NCBI GenBank assembly: GCA_963995525.1
Contig: CAXEFP010000001.1
Span: forward strand, 1,888,201 to 1,952,200
Length of the DNA: 64,000 bases
Reading direction: 5' to 3'
Source: Escarpia spicata
Taxonomy: Eukaryota; Annelida; Polychaeta; Sabellida; Siboglinidae
Under the pieces are notes generated by a model that searched no databases, had not been told where the DNA came from, and saw nothing but the letters and a program-made list of their open reading frames with translations. Shown here piece after piece: positions 11,101-25,746 of the stretch. A program made the translations under genes and the position numbers. Position 1 is the first letter of the stretch. Each line of letters starts with the position of its first letter.

Positions 11101-14100
11101 CGTTTTGCTGTGATATGCATTAATTTTTTTCGAACACTTTGATATGGGACATGTTTGTCTCGTGAGTACTGAAGGTACTGCTGCTTTAGACAAGATAAAA
11201 CATCAAATGGGGATGAGTTTTCACACCTATAACTTACCTAATATGTTCTTGTAACTTACGTGATGGGGATAAAACGGTAACATGCATTCCCATTTGGGAT
11301 TAATCTAGTTATGTGTGTAGCTTGATATCAATCTAGCCTTCGTGAAGATTTGTAACGTGCAAAACATATATTTGGGGTAAGACCACATTAAAGATCCTTC
11401 CGCCGAAAAAAGTGCACTACAAATACCGTTTTGCTGTGATATGCATTAATTTTTTTCGAACACTTTGATATGGGACATGTTTGTCTCGTGAGTACTGAAG
11501 GTACTGCTGCTTTAGACAAGAAAAAACTTCAAATGGGGATGAGTTTTCACACCTATAACTTACGTAATATGTTCTTGTAACTTACGTGACGGGGATAAAA
11601 CGGTAACATGCATTCCCATTTGGGGTTAATCTAGTTATGTGTGTAGCTTGATATCAATCTACCCTTCGTGAAGATTTGTAACATGCAAAACATCTATTTG
11701 GGGTAAGACCACATTAAGGATCCTTCCGCCGAAAAAAGTGCACTACAAATACCGTTTTGCTGTAATATGCATTAATTTTTTTCGAACATTTTGACATGGG
11801 ACATGTTTGTCTCGTGAGTACTGAATGTACTGCTGCTTTAGACAAGATAAAACATCAAATGGGGATGAGTTTTCACACCTATAACTTACGTAATATGTTC
11901 TTGTAACTTACGTGACGGGGATAAAACGGTAACATGCATTCCCATTTGGGGTTAAGCTAGTTATGTGTGTAGCTTGATATCAATCTACCCTTCGTGAAGA
12001 TTTGTAACATGCAAAACATCTATTTGGGGTAAGACCACATTAAGGATCCTTCCGCCGAAAAAAGTGCACTACAAATACCGTTTTGCTGTGATATGCATTA
12101 ATTTTTTTCGAACATTTTGACATGGGACATGTTTGTCTCGTGAGTACTGAATGTACTGCTGCTTTAGACAATATAAAACATCAAATGGGGATGAGTTTTC
12201 ACACCTATAACTTACGTAATATGTTCTTGTAACTTACGTGACGGGGATAAAACGGTAACATGCATTCCCATTTGGGGTTAATCTAGTTATGAGTGTAGCT
12301 TGATATCAATCTAGCCTTCGTGAAGATTTGTAACATGCAAAACATATATTTGGGGTAAGACCACATTAAATATCCTTCCGCCGAAAAAAGTGCATTACAA
12401 ATACCGTTTTGCTGTGATATGCATTAATTTTTTTCGAACACTTTGATATGGGACATGTTTGTCTCGTGAGTACTGAAGGTACTGCTGCTTTAGACAAGAT
12501 AAAACATCAAATGGGGATGAGTTTTCACACCTATAACTTACGTAATATGTTCTTGTAACTTACGTGACGGTGATAAAACGGTAACATGCATTCCCATTTG
12601 GGGTTAATCTAGTTATGTGTGTAGCTTGATATCAATCTACCCTTCGTGAAGATTTGTAACATGCAAAACATCTATTTGGGGTAAGACCACATTAAGGATC
12701 CTTCCGCCGAAAAAAGTGCACTACAAATACCGTTTTGCTGTGATATGCATTAATTTGTTTCGAACATTTTGACAAGGGACATGTTTGTCTCGTGAGTACT
12801 GAATGTACTGCTGCTTTAGACAAGATAAAACATCAAATGGGGATGAGTTTTCACACCTATAACTTACGTAATATTTTCTTGTAACTTACGTGACGGGGAT
12901 AAAACGGTAACATGCATTCCCATTTGTGGTTAATCTAGTTATGTGTGTAGCTTGATATCAATCTACCCTTCGTGAAGATTTGTAACATGCAAAACATCTA
13001 TTTGGGTAAGACCACATTAAGGATCCTTCCGCCGAATAAGTGCATTACAAATACCGTTTTGCTGTGATATGCATTAATTTTTTTCGAACATTTTTACATG
13101 GGACATGTTTGTCTCGTGAGTACTGAATGTACTGCTGCTTTAGACAAGATAAAACATGAAATGGGGATGAGTTTTCACACCTATAAATTACGTAATATGT
13201 TCTTGTAACTTACGTGACGGGGATAAAACGGTAACATGCATTCCCATTTGGGGTTAATCTAGTTATGTGTGTAGCTTGATATCAATCTAGCCTTCGTGAA
13301 GATTTGTAACGTGCAAAACATCTATTTGGGGTAAGACCACATTAAAGATCCTTCCGCCGAAAAAAGTGCACTACAAATACCGTTTTGCTGTGATATGCAT
13401 TAATTTTTTTCGAACACTTTGATATGGGACATGTTTGTCTCGTGAGTACTGAAGGTACTGCTGCTTTAGACAAGATAAAACATCAAATGGGGATGAGTTT
13501 TCACACCTATAACTTACCTAATATGTTCTTGTAACTTACGTGATGGGGATAAAACGGTAACATGCATTCCCATTTGGGGTTAATCTAGTTATGTGTGTAG
13601 CTTGATATCAATCTAGCCTTCGTGAAGATTTGTAACGTGCAAAACATATATTTGGGGTAAGACCACATTAAAGATCCTTCCGCCGAAAAAAGTGCACTAC
13701 AAATACCGTTTTGCTGTGATATGCATTAATTTTTTTCGAACACTTTGATATGGGACATGTTTGTCTCGTGAGTACTGAAGGTACTGCTGCTTTAGACAAG
13801 AAAAAACTTCAAATGGGGATGAGTTTTCACACCTATAACTTACGTAATATGTTCTTGTAACTTACGTGACGGGGATAAAACGGTAACATGCATTCCCATT
13901 TGGGGTTAATCTAGTTATGTGTGTAGCTTGATATCAATCTACCCTTCGTGAAGATTTGTAACATGCAAAACATCTATTTGGGGTAAGACCACATTAAGGA
14001 TCCTTCCGCCGAAAAAAGTGCACTACAAATACCGTTTTGCTGTGATATGCATTAATTTTTTTCGAACATTTTGACATGGGACATGTTTGTCTCGTGAGTA

Positions 14101-15314
14101 CTGAATGTACTGCTGCTTTAGACAAGATAAAACATCAAATGGGGATGAGTTTTCACACCTATAACTTACGTAATATGTTCTTGTAACTTACGTGACGGGG
14201 ATAAAACGGTAACATGCATTCCCATTTGGGGTTAAGCTAGTTATGTGTGTAGCTTGATATCAATCTACCCTTCGTGAAGATTTGTAACATGCAAAACATC
14301 TATTTGGGGTAAGACCACATTAAGGATCCTTCCGCCGAAAAAAGTGCACTACAAATACCGTTTTGCTGTAATATGCATTAATTTTTTTCGAACATTTTGA
14401 CATGGGACATGTTTGTCTCGTGAGTACTGAATGTACTGCTGCTTTAGACAATATAAAACATCAAATGGGGATGAGTTTTCACACCTATAACTTACGTAAT
14501 ATGTTCTTGTAACTTACGTGACGGGGATAAAACGGTAACATGCATTCCCATTTGGGGTTAATCTATTTATGTGTGTAGCTTGATATCAATCTAGCCTTCG
14601 TGAAGATTTGTAACATGCAAAACATATATTTGGGGTAAGACCACATTAAATATCCTTCCGCCGAAAAAAGTGCATTACAAATACCGTTTTGCTGTGATAT
14701 GCATTAATTTTTTTCGAACACTTTGATATGGGACATGTTTGTCTCGTGAGTACTGAAGGTATTGCTGCTTTAGACAAGATAAAACATCAAATGGGGATGA
14801 GTTTTCACACCTATAACTTACGTAATATGTTCTTGTAACTTACGTGACGGGGATAAAACGGTAACATGCATTCCCATTTGGGGTTAATCTAGTTATGTGT
14901 GTAGCTTGATATCAATCTACCCTTCGTGAAGATTTGTAACATGCAAAACATCTATTTGGGGTAAGACCACATTAAGGATCCTTCCGCCGAAAAAAGTGCA
15001 CTACAAATACCGTTTTGCTGTGATATGCATTAATTTGTTTCGAACATTTTGACATGGGACATGTTTGTCTCGTGAGTACTGAATGTACTGCTGCTTTAGA
15101 CAAGATAAAACATCAAATGGGGATGAGTTTTCACACCTATAACTTACGTAATATGTTCTTGTAACTTACGTGACGGGGATAAAACGGTAACATGCATTCC
15201 CATTTGGGGTTAATCTAGTTATGTGTGTAGCTTGATATCAATCTAGCCTTCGTGAAGATTTGTAACGTGCAAAACATATATTTGGGGTAAGACCACATTA
15301 AAGATCCTTCCGCC
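8148..15314. repeat. Array segment of 7- and 8-monomer HORs, monomers 26-47
   Basis: The CTTACC/GTGATGGGG anchor monomer starts at 8473, 11079 and 13359, giving spacings of 2606 bp (8 monomers) and 2280 bp (7 monomers). The extra monomers compared with the six-mer are the TTGTGGTT and short units (10429-11078, 12709-13358) and the B and C8/T37 pair at 9777-10428. The 8473 anchor unit lacks the usual second monomer. A GTAATATGC variant of the third or fourth monomer appears at 9125, 11731 and 14337. The segment ends where the F-type monomer first appears. Confidence 0.88.
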
Positions 15315-17922
15315 GAAAAAAGTGCACTACAAATACCGTTTTGCTGTGATATGCATTAATTTTTTTCGAACACTTTGATATGGGACATGTTTGTCTCCTG
15401 AGTACTGAAGGTACTGCTGCTTTAGACATGAAAAATTTTCAAATGGGGATGAGTTTTCACACCTATAACTTACGTAATATGTTCTTGTAACTTACGTGAC
15501 GGGGATAAAACGGTAACATGCATTCCCATTTGGGGTTAATCTAGTTATGTGTGTAGCTTGATATCAATCTAGCCTTCGTGAAGATTTGTAACATGCAAAA
15601 CATCTATTTGGGGTAAGACCACATTAAGGATCCTTCCGCCGAAAAAACTGCACTACAAATACCGTTTTGCTGTGATATGCATTAATTTTTTTCGAAAATT
15701 TTGACATGGGACATGTTTGTCTCGTGAGTACTGAATGTACTGCTGCTTTAGACAAGATAAAACATCAAATGGGGATGAGTTTTCACACCTATAACTTACG
15801 TAATATGTTCTTGTAACTTACGTGACGGGGATAAAACGGTAACATGCATTCCCATTTGGGGTTAATCTAGTTATGTGTGTAGCTTGATATCAATCTACCC
15901 TTCGTGAAGATTTGTAACATGCAAAACATCTATTTGGGGTAAGACCACATTAAGGATCCTTCCGCCGAAAAAAGTGCACTACAAATACCGTTTTGCTGTG
16001 ATTTGCATTAATTTTTTTCGAAAACTTTGATATGGGACATGTTTGTCTCGTGAGTACTGAAGGTACTGCTGCTTTAGACAAGAAAAAACTTCAAATGGGG
16101 ATGAGTTTTCACACCTATAACTTACGTAATATGTTCTTGTAACTTACGTGACGGGGATAAAACGGTAACATGCATTCCCATTTGGGGTTAATCTAGTTAT
16201 GTGTGTAGCTTGATATCAATCTAGCCTTCGTGAAGATTTGTAACATGCAAAACATCTATTTGGGGTAAGACCACATTAAGGATCCTTCCGCCGAAAAAAG
16301 TGCACTACAAATACCGTTTTGCTGTGATATGCATTAATTTTTTTCGAACATTTTGACATGGGACATGTTTGTCTCGTGAGTACTGAATGTACTGCTGCTT
16401 TAGACAAGATAAAACATCAAATGGGGATGAGTTTTCACACCTATAACTTACGTAATATGTTCTTGTAACTTACGTGACGGGGATAAAACGGTAACATGCA
16501 TTCCCATTTGGGGTTAAGCTAGTTATGTGTGTAGCTTGATATCAATCTACCCTTCGTGAAGATTTGTAACATGAAAAACATCTATTTGGGGTAAGACCAC
16601 ATTAAGGATCCTTCCGCCGAAAAAAGTGCACTACAAATACCGTTTTGCTGTGATATGCATTAATTTTTTTCGAACATTTTGACATGGCACATGTTTGTCT
16701 CGTGAGTACTGAATGTACTGCTGCTTTAGACAAGATAAAACATGAAATGGGGATGAGTTTTCACACCTATAACTTACGTAATATGTTCTTGTAACTTACG
16801 TGACGGGGATAAAACGGTAACATGCATTCCCATTTGGGGTTAATCTAGTTATGTGTGTAGCTTGATATCAATCTAGCCTTCGTGAAGATTTGTAACATGC
16901 AAAACATATATTTGGGTTAAGACCACATTAAATATCCTTCCGCCGAAAAAAGTGCATTACAAATACCGTTTTGCTGTGATATGCATTAATTTTTTTCGAA
17001 CACTTTGATATGGGACATGTTTGTCTCGTGAGTACTGAAGGTACTGCTGCTTTAGACAAGATAAAACATCAAATGGGGATGAGTTTTCACACCTATAACT
17101 TACGTAATATGTTCTTGTAACTTACGTGACGGGGATAAAACGGTAACATGCATTCCCATTTGGGGTTAATCTAGTTATGTGTGTAGCTTGATATCAATCT
17201 AGCCTTCGTGAAGATTTGTAACGTGCAAAACATCTATTTGGGGTAAGACCACATTAAAGATCCTTCCGCCGAAAAAAGTGCACTACAAATACCGTTTTGC
17301 TGTGATATGCATTAATTTTTTTCGAACACTTTGATATGGGACATGTTTGTCTCGTGAGTACTGAAGGTACTGCTGCTTTAGACAAGATAAAACATCAAAT
17401 GGGGATGAGTTTTCACACCTATAACTTACGTAATATGTTCTTGTAACTTACGTGACGGTGATAAAACGGTAACATGCATTCCCATTTGGGGTTAATCTAG
17501 TTATGTGTGTAGCTTGATATCAATCTACCCTTCGTGAAGATTTGTAACATGCAAAACATCTATTTGGGGTAAGACCACATTAAGGATCCTTCCGCCGAAA
17601 AAAGTGCACTACAAATACCGTTTTGCTGTGATATGCATTAATTTGTTTCGAACATTTTGACATGGGACATGTTTGTCTCGTGAGTACTGAATGTACTGCT
17701 GCTTTAGACAAGATAAAACATCAAATGGGGATGAGTTTTCACACCTATAACTTACGTAATATGTTCTTGTAACTTACGTGACGGGGATAAAACGGTAACA
17801 TGCATTCCCATTTGGGGTTAATCTAGTTATGTGTGTAGCTTGATATCAATCTAGCCTTCGTGAAGATTTGTAACGTGCAAAACATCTATTTGGGGTAAGA
17901 CCACATTAAAGATCCTTCCGCC
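15315..17922. repeat. F-anchored HOR unit 1, eight monomers (2608 bp)
   Basis: The unit opens with the F monomer, marked by CTCCTGAG (C84) and GACATGAAAAATTTTC. Next come a C8 A type, a T37/A57 type, a TTAAGCT A type with ACATGAAAAAC at 16568, an A type with GGCACATG at 16686, a T13 B type, a GACGGTG B type and a TTTGTTTCG A type. It is the first appearance of this order in the window. Confidence 0.88.
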
Positions 17923-20204
17923 GAAAAAAGTGCACTACAAATACCGTTTTGCTGTGATATGCATTAATTTTTTTCGAACACTTTGATATGGGACATGTTT
18001 GTCTCCTGAGTACTGAAGGTACTGCTGCTTTAGACATGAAAAATTTTCAAATGGGGATGAGTTTTCACACCTATAACTTACGTAATATGTTCTTGTAACT
18101 TACGTGACGGGGATAAAACGGTAACATGCATTCCCATTTGGGGTTAATCTAGTTATGTGTGTAGCTTGATATCAATCTAGCCTTCGTGAAGATTTGTAAC
18201 ATGCAAAACATCTATTTGGGGTAAGACCACATTAAGGATCCTTCCGCCGAAAAAAGTGCACTACAAATACCGTTTTGCTGTGATATGCATTAATTTTTTT
18301 CGAACATTTTGACATGGGACATGTTTGTCTCGTGAGTACTGAATGTACTGCTGCTTTAGACAAGATAAAACATCAAATGGGGATGAGTTTTCACACCTAT
18401 AACTTACGTAATATGTTCTTGTAACTTACGTGACGGGGATAAAACGGTAACATGCATTCCCATTTGGGGTTAATCTAGTTATGTGTGTAGCTTGATATCA
18501 ATCTAGCCTTCGTGAAGATTTGTAACATGCAAAACATCTATTTGGGGTAAGACCACATTAAGGATCCTTCCGCCGAAAAAAGTGCACTACAAATACCGTT
18601 TTGCTGTGATATGCATTAATTTTTTTCGAACATTTTGACATGGGACATGTTTGTCTCGTGAGTACTGAATGTACTGCTGCTTTAGACAAGATAAAACATC
18701 AAATGGGGATGAGTTTTCACACCTATAACTTACGTAATATGTTCTTGTAACTTACGTGACGGGGATAAAACGGTAACATGCATTCCCATTTGGGGTTAAG
18801 CTAGTTATGTGTGTAGCTTGATATCAATCTACCCTTCGTGAAGATTTGTAACATGAAAAACATCTATTTGGGGTAAGACCACATTAAGGATCCTTCCGCC
18901 GAAAAAAGTGCACTACAAATACCGTTTTGCTGTGATATGCATTAATTTTTTTCGAACATTTTGACATGGCACATGTTTGTCTCGTGAGTACTGAATGTAC
19001 TGCTGCTTTAGACAAGATAAAACATGAAATGGGGATGAGTTTTCACACCTATAACTTACCTAATATGTTCTTGTAACTTACGTGACGGGGATAAAACGGT
19101 AACATGCATTCCCATTTGGGGTTAATCTAGTTATGTGTGTAGCTTGATATCAATCTAGCCTTCGTGAAGATTTGTAACATGCAAAACATATATTTGGGGT
19201 AAGACCACATTAAATATCCTTCCGCCGAAAAAAGTGCATTACAAATACCGTTTTGCTGTGATATGCATTAATTTTTTTCGAACACTTTGATATGGGACAT
19301 GTTTGTCTCGTGAGTACTGAAGGTACTGCTGCTTTAGACAAGATAAAACATCAAATGGGGATGAGTTTTCACACCTATAACTTACGTAATATGTTCTTGT
19401 AACTTACGTGACGGGGATAAAACGGTAACATGCATTCCCATTTGGGGTTAATCTAGTTATGTGTGTAGCTTGATATCAATCTAGCCTTCGTGAAGATTTG
19501 TAACGTGCAAAACATCTATTTGGGGTAAGACCACATTAAAGATCCTTCCGCCGAAAAAAGTGCACTACAAATACCGTTTTGCTGTGATATGCATTAATTT
19601 TTTTCGAACACTTTGATATGGGACATGTTTGTCTCGTGAGTACTGAAGGTACTGCTGCTTTAGACAAGATAAAACATCAAATGGGGATGAGTTTTCACAC
19701 CTATAACTTACGTAATATGTTCTTGTAACTTACGTGACGGTGATAAAACGGTAACATGCATTCCCATTTGGGGTTAATCTAGTTATGTGTGTAGCTTGAT
19801 ATCAATCTACCCTTCGTGAAGATTTGTAACATGCAAAACATCTATTTGGGGTAAGACCACATTAAGGATCCTTCCGCCGAAAAAAGTGCACTACAAATAC
19901 CGTTTTGCTGTGATATGCATTAATTTGTTTCGAACATTTTGACATGGGACATGTTTGTCTCGTGAGTACTGAATGTACTGCTGCTTTAGACAAGATAAAA
20001 CATCAAATGGGGATGAGTTTTCACACCTATAACTTACGTAATATGTTCTTGTAACTTACGTGACGGGGATAAAACGGTAACATGCATTCCCATTTGGGGT
20101 TAATCTAGTTATGTGTGTAGCTTGATATCAATCTAGCCTTCGTGAAGATTTGTAACGTGCAAAACATCTATTTGGGGTAAGACCACATTAAAGATCCTTC
20201 CGCC
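17923..20204. repeat. F-anchored HOR unit 2, seven monomers (2282 bp)
   Basis: This unit resembles unit 1, but the C8 and T37/A57 monomers are represented by a single A-type monomer (18249-18574) ending in CTAGCC and ACATGC. That is consistent with loss of one monomer by a fused junction. The rare ATGAAAAAC (18853) and GGCACATG markers recur exactly seven monomers after those of unit 1. Confidence 0.88.
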
Positions 20205-23138
20205 GAAAAAAGTGCACTACAAATACCGTTTTGCTGTGATATGCATTAATTTTTTTCGAACACTTTGATATGGGACATGTTTGTCTCCTGAGTACTGAAG
20301 GTACTGCTGCTTTAGACATGAAAAATTTTCAAATGGGGATGAGTTTTCACACCTATAACTTACGTAATATGTTCTTGTAACTTACGAGACGGGGATAAAA
20401 CGGTAACATGCATTCCCATTTGGGGTTAATCTAGTTATGTGTGTAGCTTGATATCAATCTAGCCTTCGTGAAGATTTGTAACATGCAAAACATCTATTTG
20501 GGGTAAGACCACATTAAGGATCCTTCCGCCGAAAAAACTGCACTACAAATACCGTTTTGCTGTGATATGCATTAATTTTTTTCGAACATTTTGACATGGG
20601 ACATGTTTGTCTCGTGAGTACTGAATGTACTGCTGCTTTAGACAAGATAAAACATCAAATGGGGATGAGTTTTCACACCTATAACTTACGTAATATGTTC
20701 TTGTAACTTACGTGACGGGGATAAAACGGTAACATGCATTCCCATTTGGGGTTAATCTAGTTATGTGTGTAGCTTGATATCAATCTACCCTTCGTGAAGA
20801 TTTGTAACATGCAAAACATCTATTTGGGGTAAGACCACATTAAGGATCCTTCCGCCGAAAAAAGTGCACTACAAATACCGTTTTGCTGTGATTTGCATTA
20901 ATTTTTTTCGAAAACTTTGATATGGGACATGTTTGTCTCGTGAGTACTGAAGGTACTGCTGCTTTAGACAAGAAAAAACTTCAAATGGGGATGAGTTTTC
21001 ACACCTATAACTTACGTAATATGTTCTTGTAACTTACGTGACGGGGATAAAACGGTAACATGCATTCCCATTTGGGGTTAATCTAGTTATGTGTGTAGCT
21101 TGATATCAATCTACCCTTCGTGAAGATTTGTAACATGCAAAACATCTATTTGGGGTAAGACCACATTAAGGATCCTTCCGCCGAAAAAAGTGCACTACAA
21201 ATACCGTTTTGCTGTGATATGCATTAATTTTTTTCGAACATTTTGACATGGGACATGTTTGTCTCGTGAGTACTGAATGTACTGCTGCTTTAGACAAGAT
21301 AAAACATCAAATGGGGATGAGTTTTCACACCTATAACTTACGTAATATGTTCTTGTAACTTACGTGACGGGGATAAAACGGTAACATGCATTCCCATTTG
21401 GGGTTAAGCTAGTTATGTGTGTAGCTTGATATCAATCTACCCTTCGTGAAGATTTGTAACATGCAAAACATCTATTTGGGGTAAGACCACATTAAGGATC
21501 CTTCCGCCGAAAAAAGTGCACTACAAATACCGTTTTGCTGTGATATGCATTAATTTTTTTCGAACATTTTGACATGGGACATGTTTGTCTCGTGAGTACT
21601 GAATGTACTGCTGCTTTAGACAAGATAAAACATGAAATGGGGATGAGTTTTCACACCTATAACTTACGTAATATGTTCTTGTAACTTACGTGACGGGGAT
21701 AAAACGGTAACATGCATTCCCATTTGGGGTTAATCTAGTTATGTGTGTAGCTTGATATCAATCTAGCCTTCGTGAAGATTTGTAACATGCAAAACATATA
21801 TTTGGGGTAAGACCACATTAAATATCCTTCCGCCGAAAAAAGTGCATTACAAATACCGTTTTGCTGTGATATGCATTAATTTTTTTCGAACACTTTGATA
21901 TGGGACATGTTTGTCTCGTGAGTACTGAAGGTACTGCTGCTTTAGACAAGAAAAAACTTCAAATGGGGATGAGTTTTCACACCTATAACTTACGTAATAT
22001 GTTCTTGTAACTTACGTGACGGGGATAAAACGGTAACATGCATTCCCATTTGGGGTTAATCTAGTTATGTGTGTAGCTTGATATCAATCTACCCTTCGTG
22101 AAGATTTGTAACATGCAAAACATATATTTGGGGTAAGACCACATTAAATATCCTTCCGCCGAAAAAAGTGCATTACAAATACCGTTTTGCTGTGATATGC
22201 ATTAATTTTTTTCGAACACTTTGATATGGGACATGTTTGTCTCGTGAGTACTGAAGGTACTGCTGCTTTAGACAAGATAAAACATCAAATGGGGATGAGT
22301 TTTCACACCTATAACTTACGTAATATGTTCTTGTAACTTACGTGACGGGGATAAAACGGTAACATGCATTCCCATTTGGGGTTAATCTAGTTATGTGTGT
22401 AGCTTGATATCAATCTAGCCTTCGTGAAGATTTGTAACGTGCAAAACATCTATTTGGGGTAAGACCACATTAAAGATCCTTCCGCCGAAAAAAGTGCACT
22501 ACAAATACCGTTTTGCTGTGATATGCATTAATTTTTTTCGAACACTTTGATATGGGACATGTTTGTCTCGTGAGTACTGAAGGTACTGCTGCTTTAGACA
22601 AGATAAAACATCAAATGGGGATGAGTTTTCACACCTATAACTTACGTAATATGTTCTTGTAACTTACGTGACGGTGATAAAACGGTAACATGCATTCCCA
22701 TTTGGGGTTAATCTAGTTATGTGTGTAGCTTGATATCAATCTACCCTTCGTGAAGATTTGTAACATGCAAAACATCTATTTGGGGTAAGACCACATTAAG
22801 GATCCTTCCGCCGAAAAAAGTGCACTACAAATACCGTTTTGCTGTGATATGCATTAATTTGTTTCGAACATTTTGACATGGGACATGTTTGTCTCGTGAG
22901 TACTGAATGTACTGCTGCTTTAGACAAGATAAAACATCAAATGGGGATGAGTTTTCACACCTATAACTTACGTAATATGTTCTTGTAACTTACGTGACGG
23001 GGATAAAACGGTAACATGCATTCCCATTTGGGGTTAATCTAGTTATGTGTGTAGCTTGATATCAATCTAGCCTTCGTGAAGATTTGTAACGTGCAAAACA
23101 TCTATTTGGGGTAAGACCACATTAAAGATCCTTCCGCC
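20205..23138. repeat. F-anchored HOR unit 3, nine monomers (2934 bp)
   Basis: The F monomer here carries GAGACGGGG in place of GTGACGGGG. The unit has one extra monomer at 21835-22160. That monomer is a mosaic of T13, B type, GAAAAAACTTC, CTACCC and an AATATCC end, and is inserted before the normal T13 monomer. Confidence 0.88.
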
Positions 23139-25746
23139 GAAAAAAGTGCACTACAAATACCGTTTTGCTGTGATATGCATTAATTTTTTTCGAACACTTT
23201 GATATGGGACATGTTTGTCTCCTGAGTACTGAAGGTACTGCTGCTTTAGACATGAAAAATTTTCAAATGGGGATGAGTTTTCACACCTATAACTTACGTA
23301 ATATGTTCTTGTAACTTACGAGACGGGGATAAAACGGTAACATGCATTCCCATTTGGGGTTAATCTAGTTATGTGTGTAGCTTGATATCAATCTAGCCTT
23401 CGTGAAGATTTGTAACATGCAAAACATCTATTTGGGGTAAGACCACATTAAGGATCCTTCCGCCGAAAAAACTGCACTACAAATACCGTTTTGCTGTGAT
23501 ATGCATTAATTTTTTTCGAACATTTTGACATGGGACATGTTTGTCTCGTGAGTACTGAATGTACTGCTGCTTTAGACAAGATAAAACATCAAATGGGGAT
23601 GAGTTTTCACACCTATAACTTACGTAATATGTTCTTGTAACTTACGTGACGGGGATAAAACGGTAACATGCATTCCCATTTGGGGTTAATCTAGTTATGT
23701 GTGTAGCTTGATATCAATCTACCCTTCGTGAAGATTTGTAACATGCAAAACATCTATTTGGGGTAAGACCACATTAAGGATCCTTCCGCCGAAAAAAGTG
23801 CACTACAAATACCGTTTTGCTGTGATTTGCATTAATTTTTTTCGAAAACTTTGATATGGGACATGTTTGTCTCGTGAGTACTGAAGGTACTGCTGCTTTA
23901 GACAAGAAAAAACTTCAAATGGGGATGAGTTTTCACACCTATAACTTACGTAATATGTTCTTGTAACTTACGTGACGGGGATAAAACGGTAACATGCATT
24001 CCCATTTGGGGTTAATCTAGTTATGTGTGTAGCTTGATATCAATCTACCCTTCGTGAAGATTTGTAACATGCAAAACATCTATTTGGGGTAAGACCACAT
24101 TAAGGATCCTTCCGCCGAAAAAAGTGCACTACAAATACCGTTTTGCTGTGATATGCATTAATTTTTTTCGAACATTTTGACATGGGACATGTTTGTCTCG
24201 TGAGTACTGAATGTACTGCTGCTTTAGACAAGATAAAACATCAAATGGGGATGAGTTTTCACACCTATAACTTACGTAATATGTTCTTGTAACTTACGTG
24301 ACGGGGATAAAACGGTAACATGCATTCCCATTTGGGGTTAAGCTAGTTATGTGTGTAGCTTGATATCAATCTACCCTTCGTGAAGATTTGTAACATGCAA
24401 AACATCTATTTGGGGTAAGACCACATTAAGGATCCTTCCGCCGAAAAAAGTGCACTACAAATACCGTTTTGCTGTGATATGCATTAATTTTTTTCGAACA
24501 TTTTGACATGGGACATGTTTGTCTCGTGAGTACTGAATGTACTGCTGCTTTAGACAAGATAAAACATGAAATGGGGATGAGTTTTCACACCTATAACTTA
24601 CGTAATATGTTCTTGTAACTTACGTGACGGGGATAAAACGGTAACATGCATTCCCATTTGGGGTTAATCTAGTTATGTGTGTAGCTTGATATCAATCTAG
24701 CCTTCGTGAAGATTTGTAACATGCAAAACATATATTTGGGGTAAGACCACATTAAATATCCTTCCGCCGAAAAAAGTGCATTACAAATACCGTTTTGCTG
24801 TGATATGCATTAATTTTTTTCGAACACTTTGATATGGGACATGTTTGTCTCGTGAGTACTGAAGGTACTGCTGCTTTAGACAAGATAAAACATCAAATGG
24901 GGATGAGTTTTCACACCTATAACTTACCTAATATGTTCTTGTAACTTACGTGACGGGGATAAAACGGTAACATGCATTCCCATTTGGGGTTAATCAAGTT
25001 ATGTGTGTAGCTTGATATCAATCTAGCCTTCGTGAAGATTTGTAACGTGCAAAACATCTATTTGGGGTAAGACCACATTAAAGATCCTTCCGCCGAAAAA
25101 AGTGCACTACAAATACCGTTTTGCTGTGATATGCATTAATTTTTTTCGAACACTTTGATATGGGACATGTTTGTCTCGTGAGTACTGAAGGTACTGCTGC
25201 TTTAGACAAGATAAAACATCAAATGGGGATGAGTTTTCACACCTATAACTTACGTAATATGTTCTTGTAACTTACGTGACGGTGATAAAACGGTAACATG
25301 CATTCCCATTTGGGGTTAATCTAGTTATGTGTGTAGCTTGATATCAATCTACCCTTCGTGAAGATTTGTAACATGCAAAACATCTATTTGGGGTAAGACC
25401 ACATTAAGGATCCTTCCGCCGAAAAAAGTGCACTACAAATACCGTTTTGCTGTGATATGCATTAATTTGTTTCGAACATTTTGACATGGGACATGTTTGT
25501 CTCGTGAGTACTGAATGTACTGCTGCTTTAGACAAGATAAAACATCAAATGGGGATGAGTTTTCACACCTATAACTTACGTAATATGTTCTTGTAACTTA
25601 CGTGACGGGGATAAAACGGTAACATGCATTCCCATTTGGGGTTAATCTAGTTATGTGTGTAGCTTGATATCAATCTAGCCTTCGTGAAGATTTGTAACGT
25701 GCAAAACATCTATTTGGGGTAAGACCACATTAAAGATCCTTCCGCC
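23139..25746. repeat. F-anchored HOR unit 4, eight monomers (2608 bp)
   Basis: This unit shares the GAGACGGGG F variant with the unit before it but lacks that unit's extra monomer. The T13 monomer at 24769-25094 carries CTTACC and TTAATCAAG. The remaining monomers follow the standard order of this domain. Confidence 0.88.
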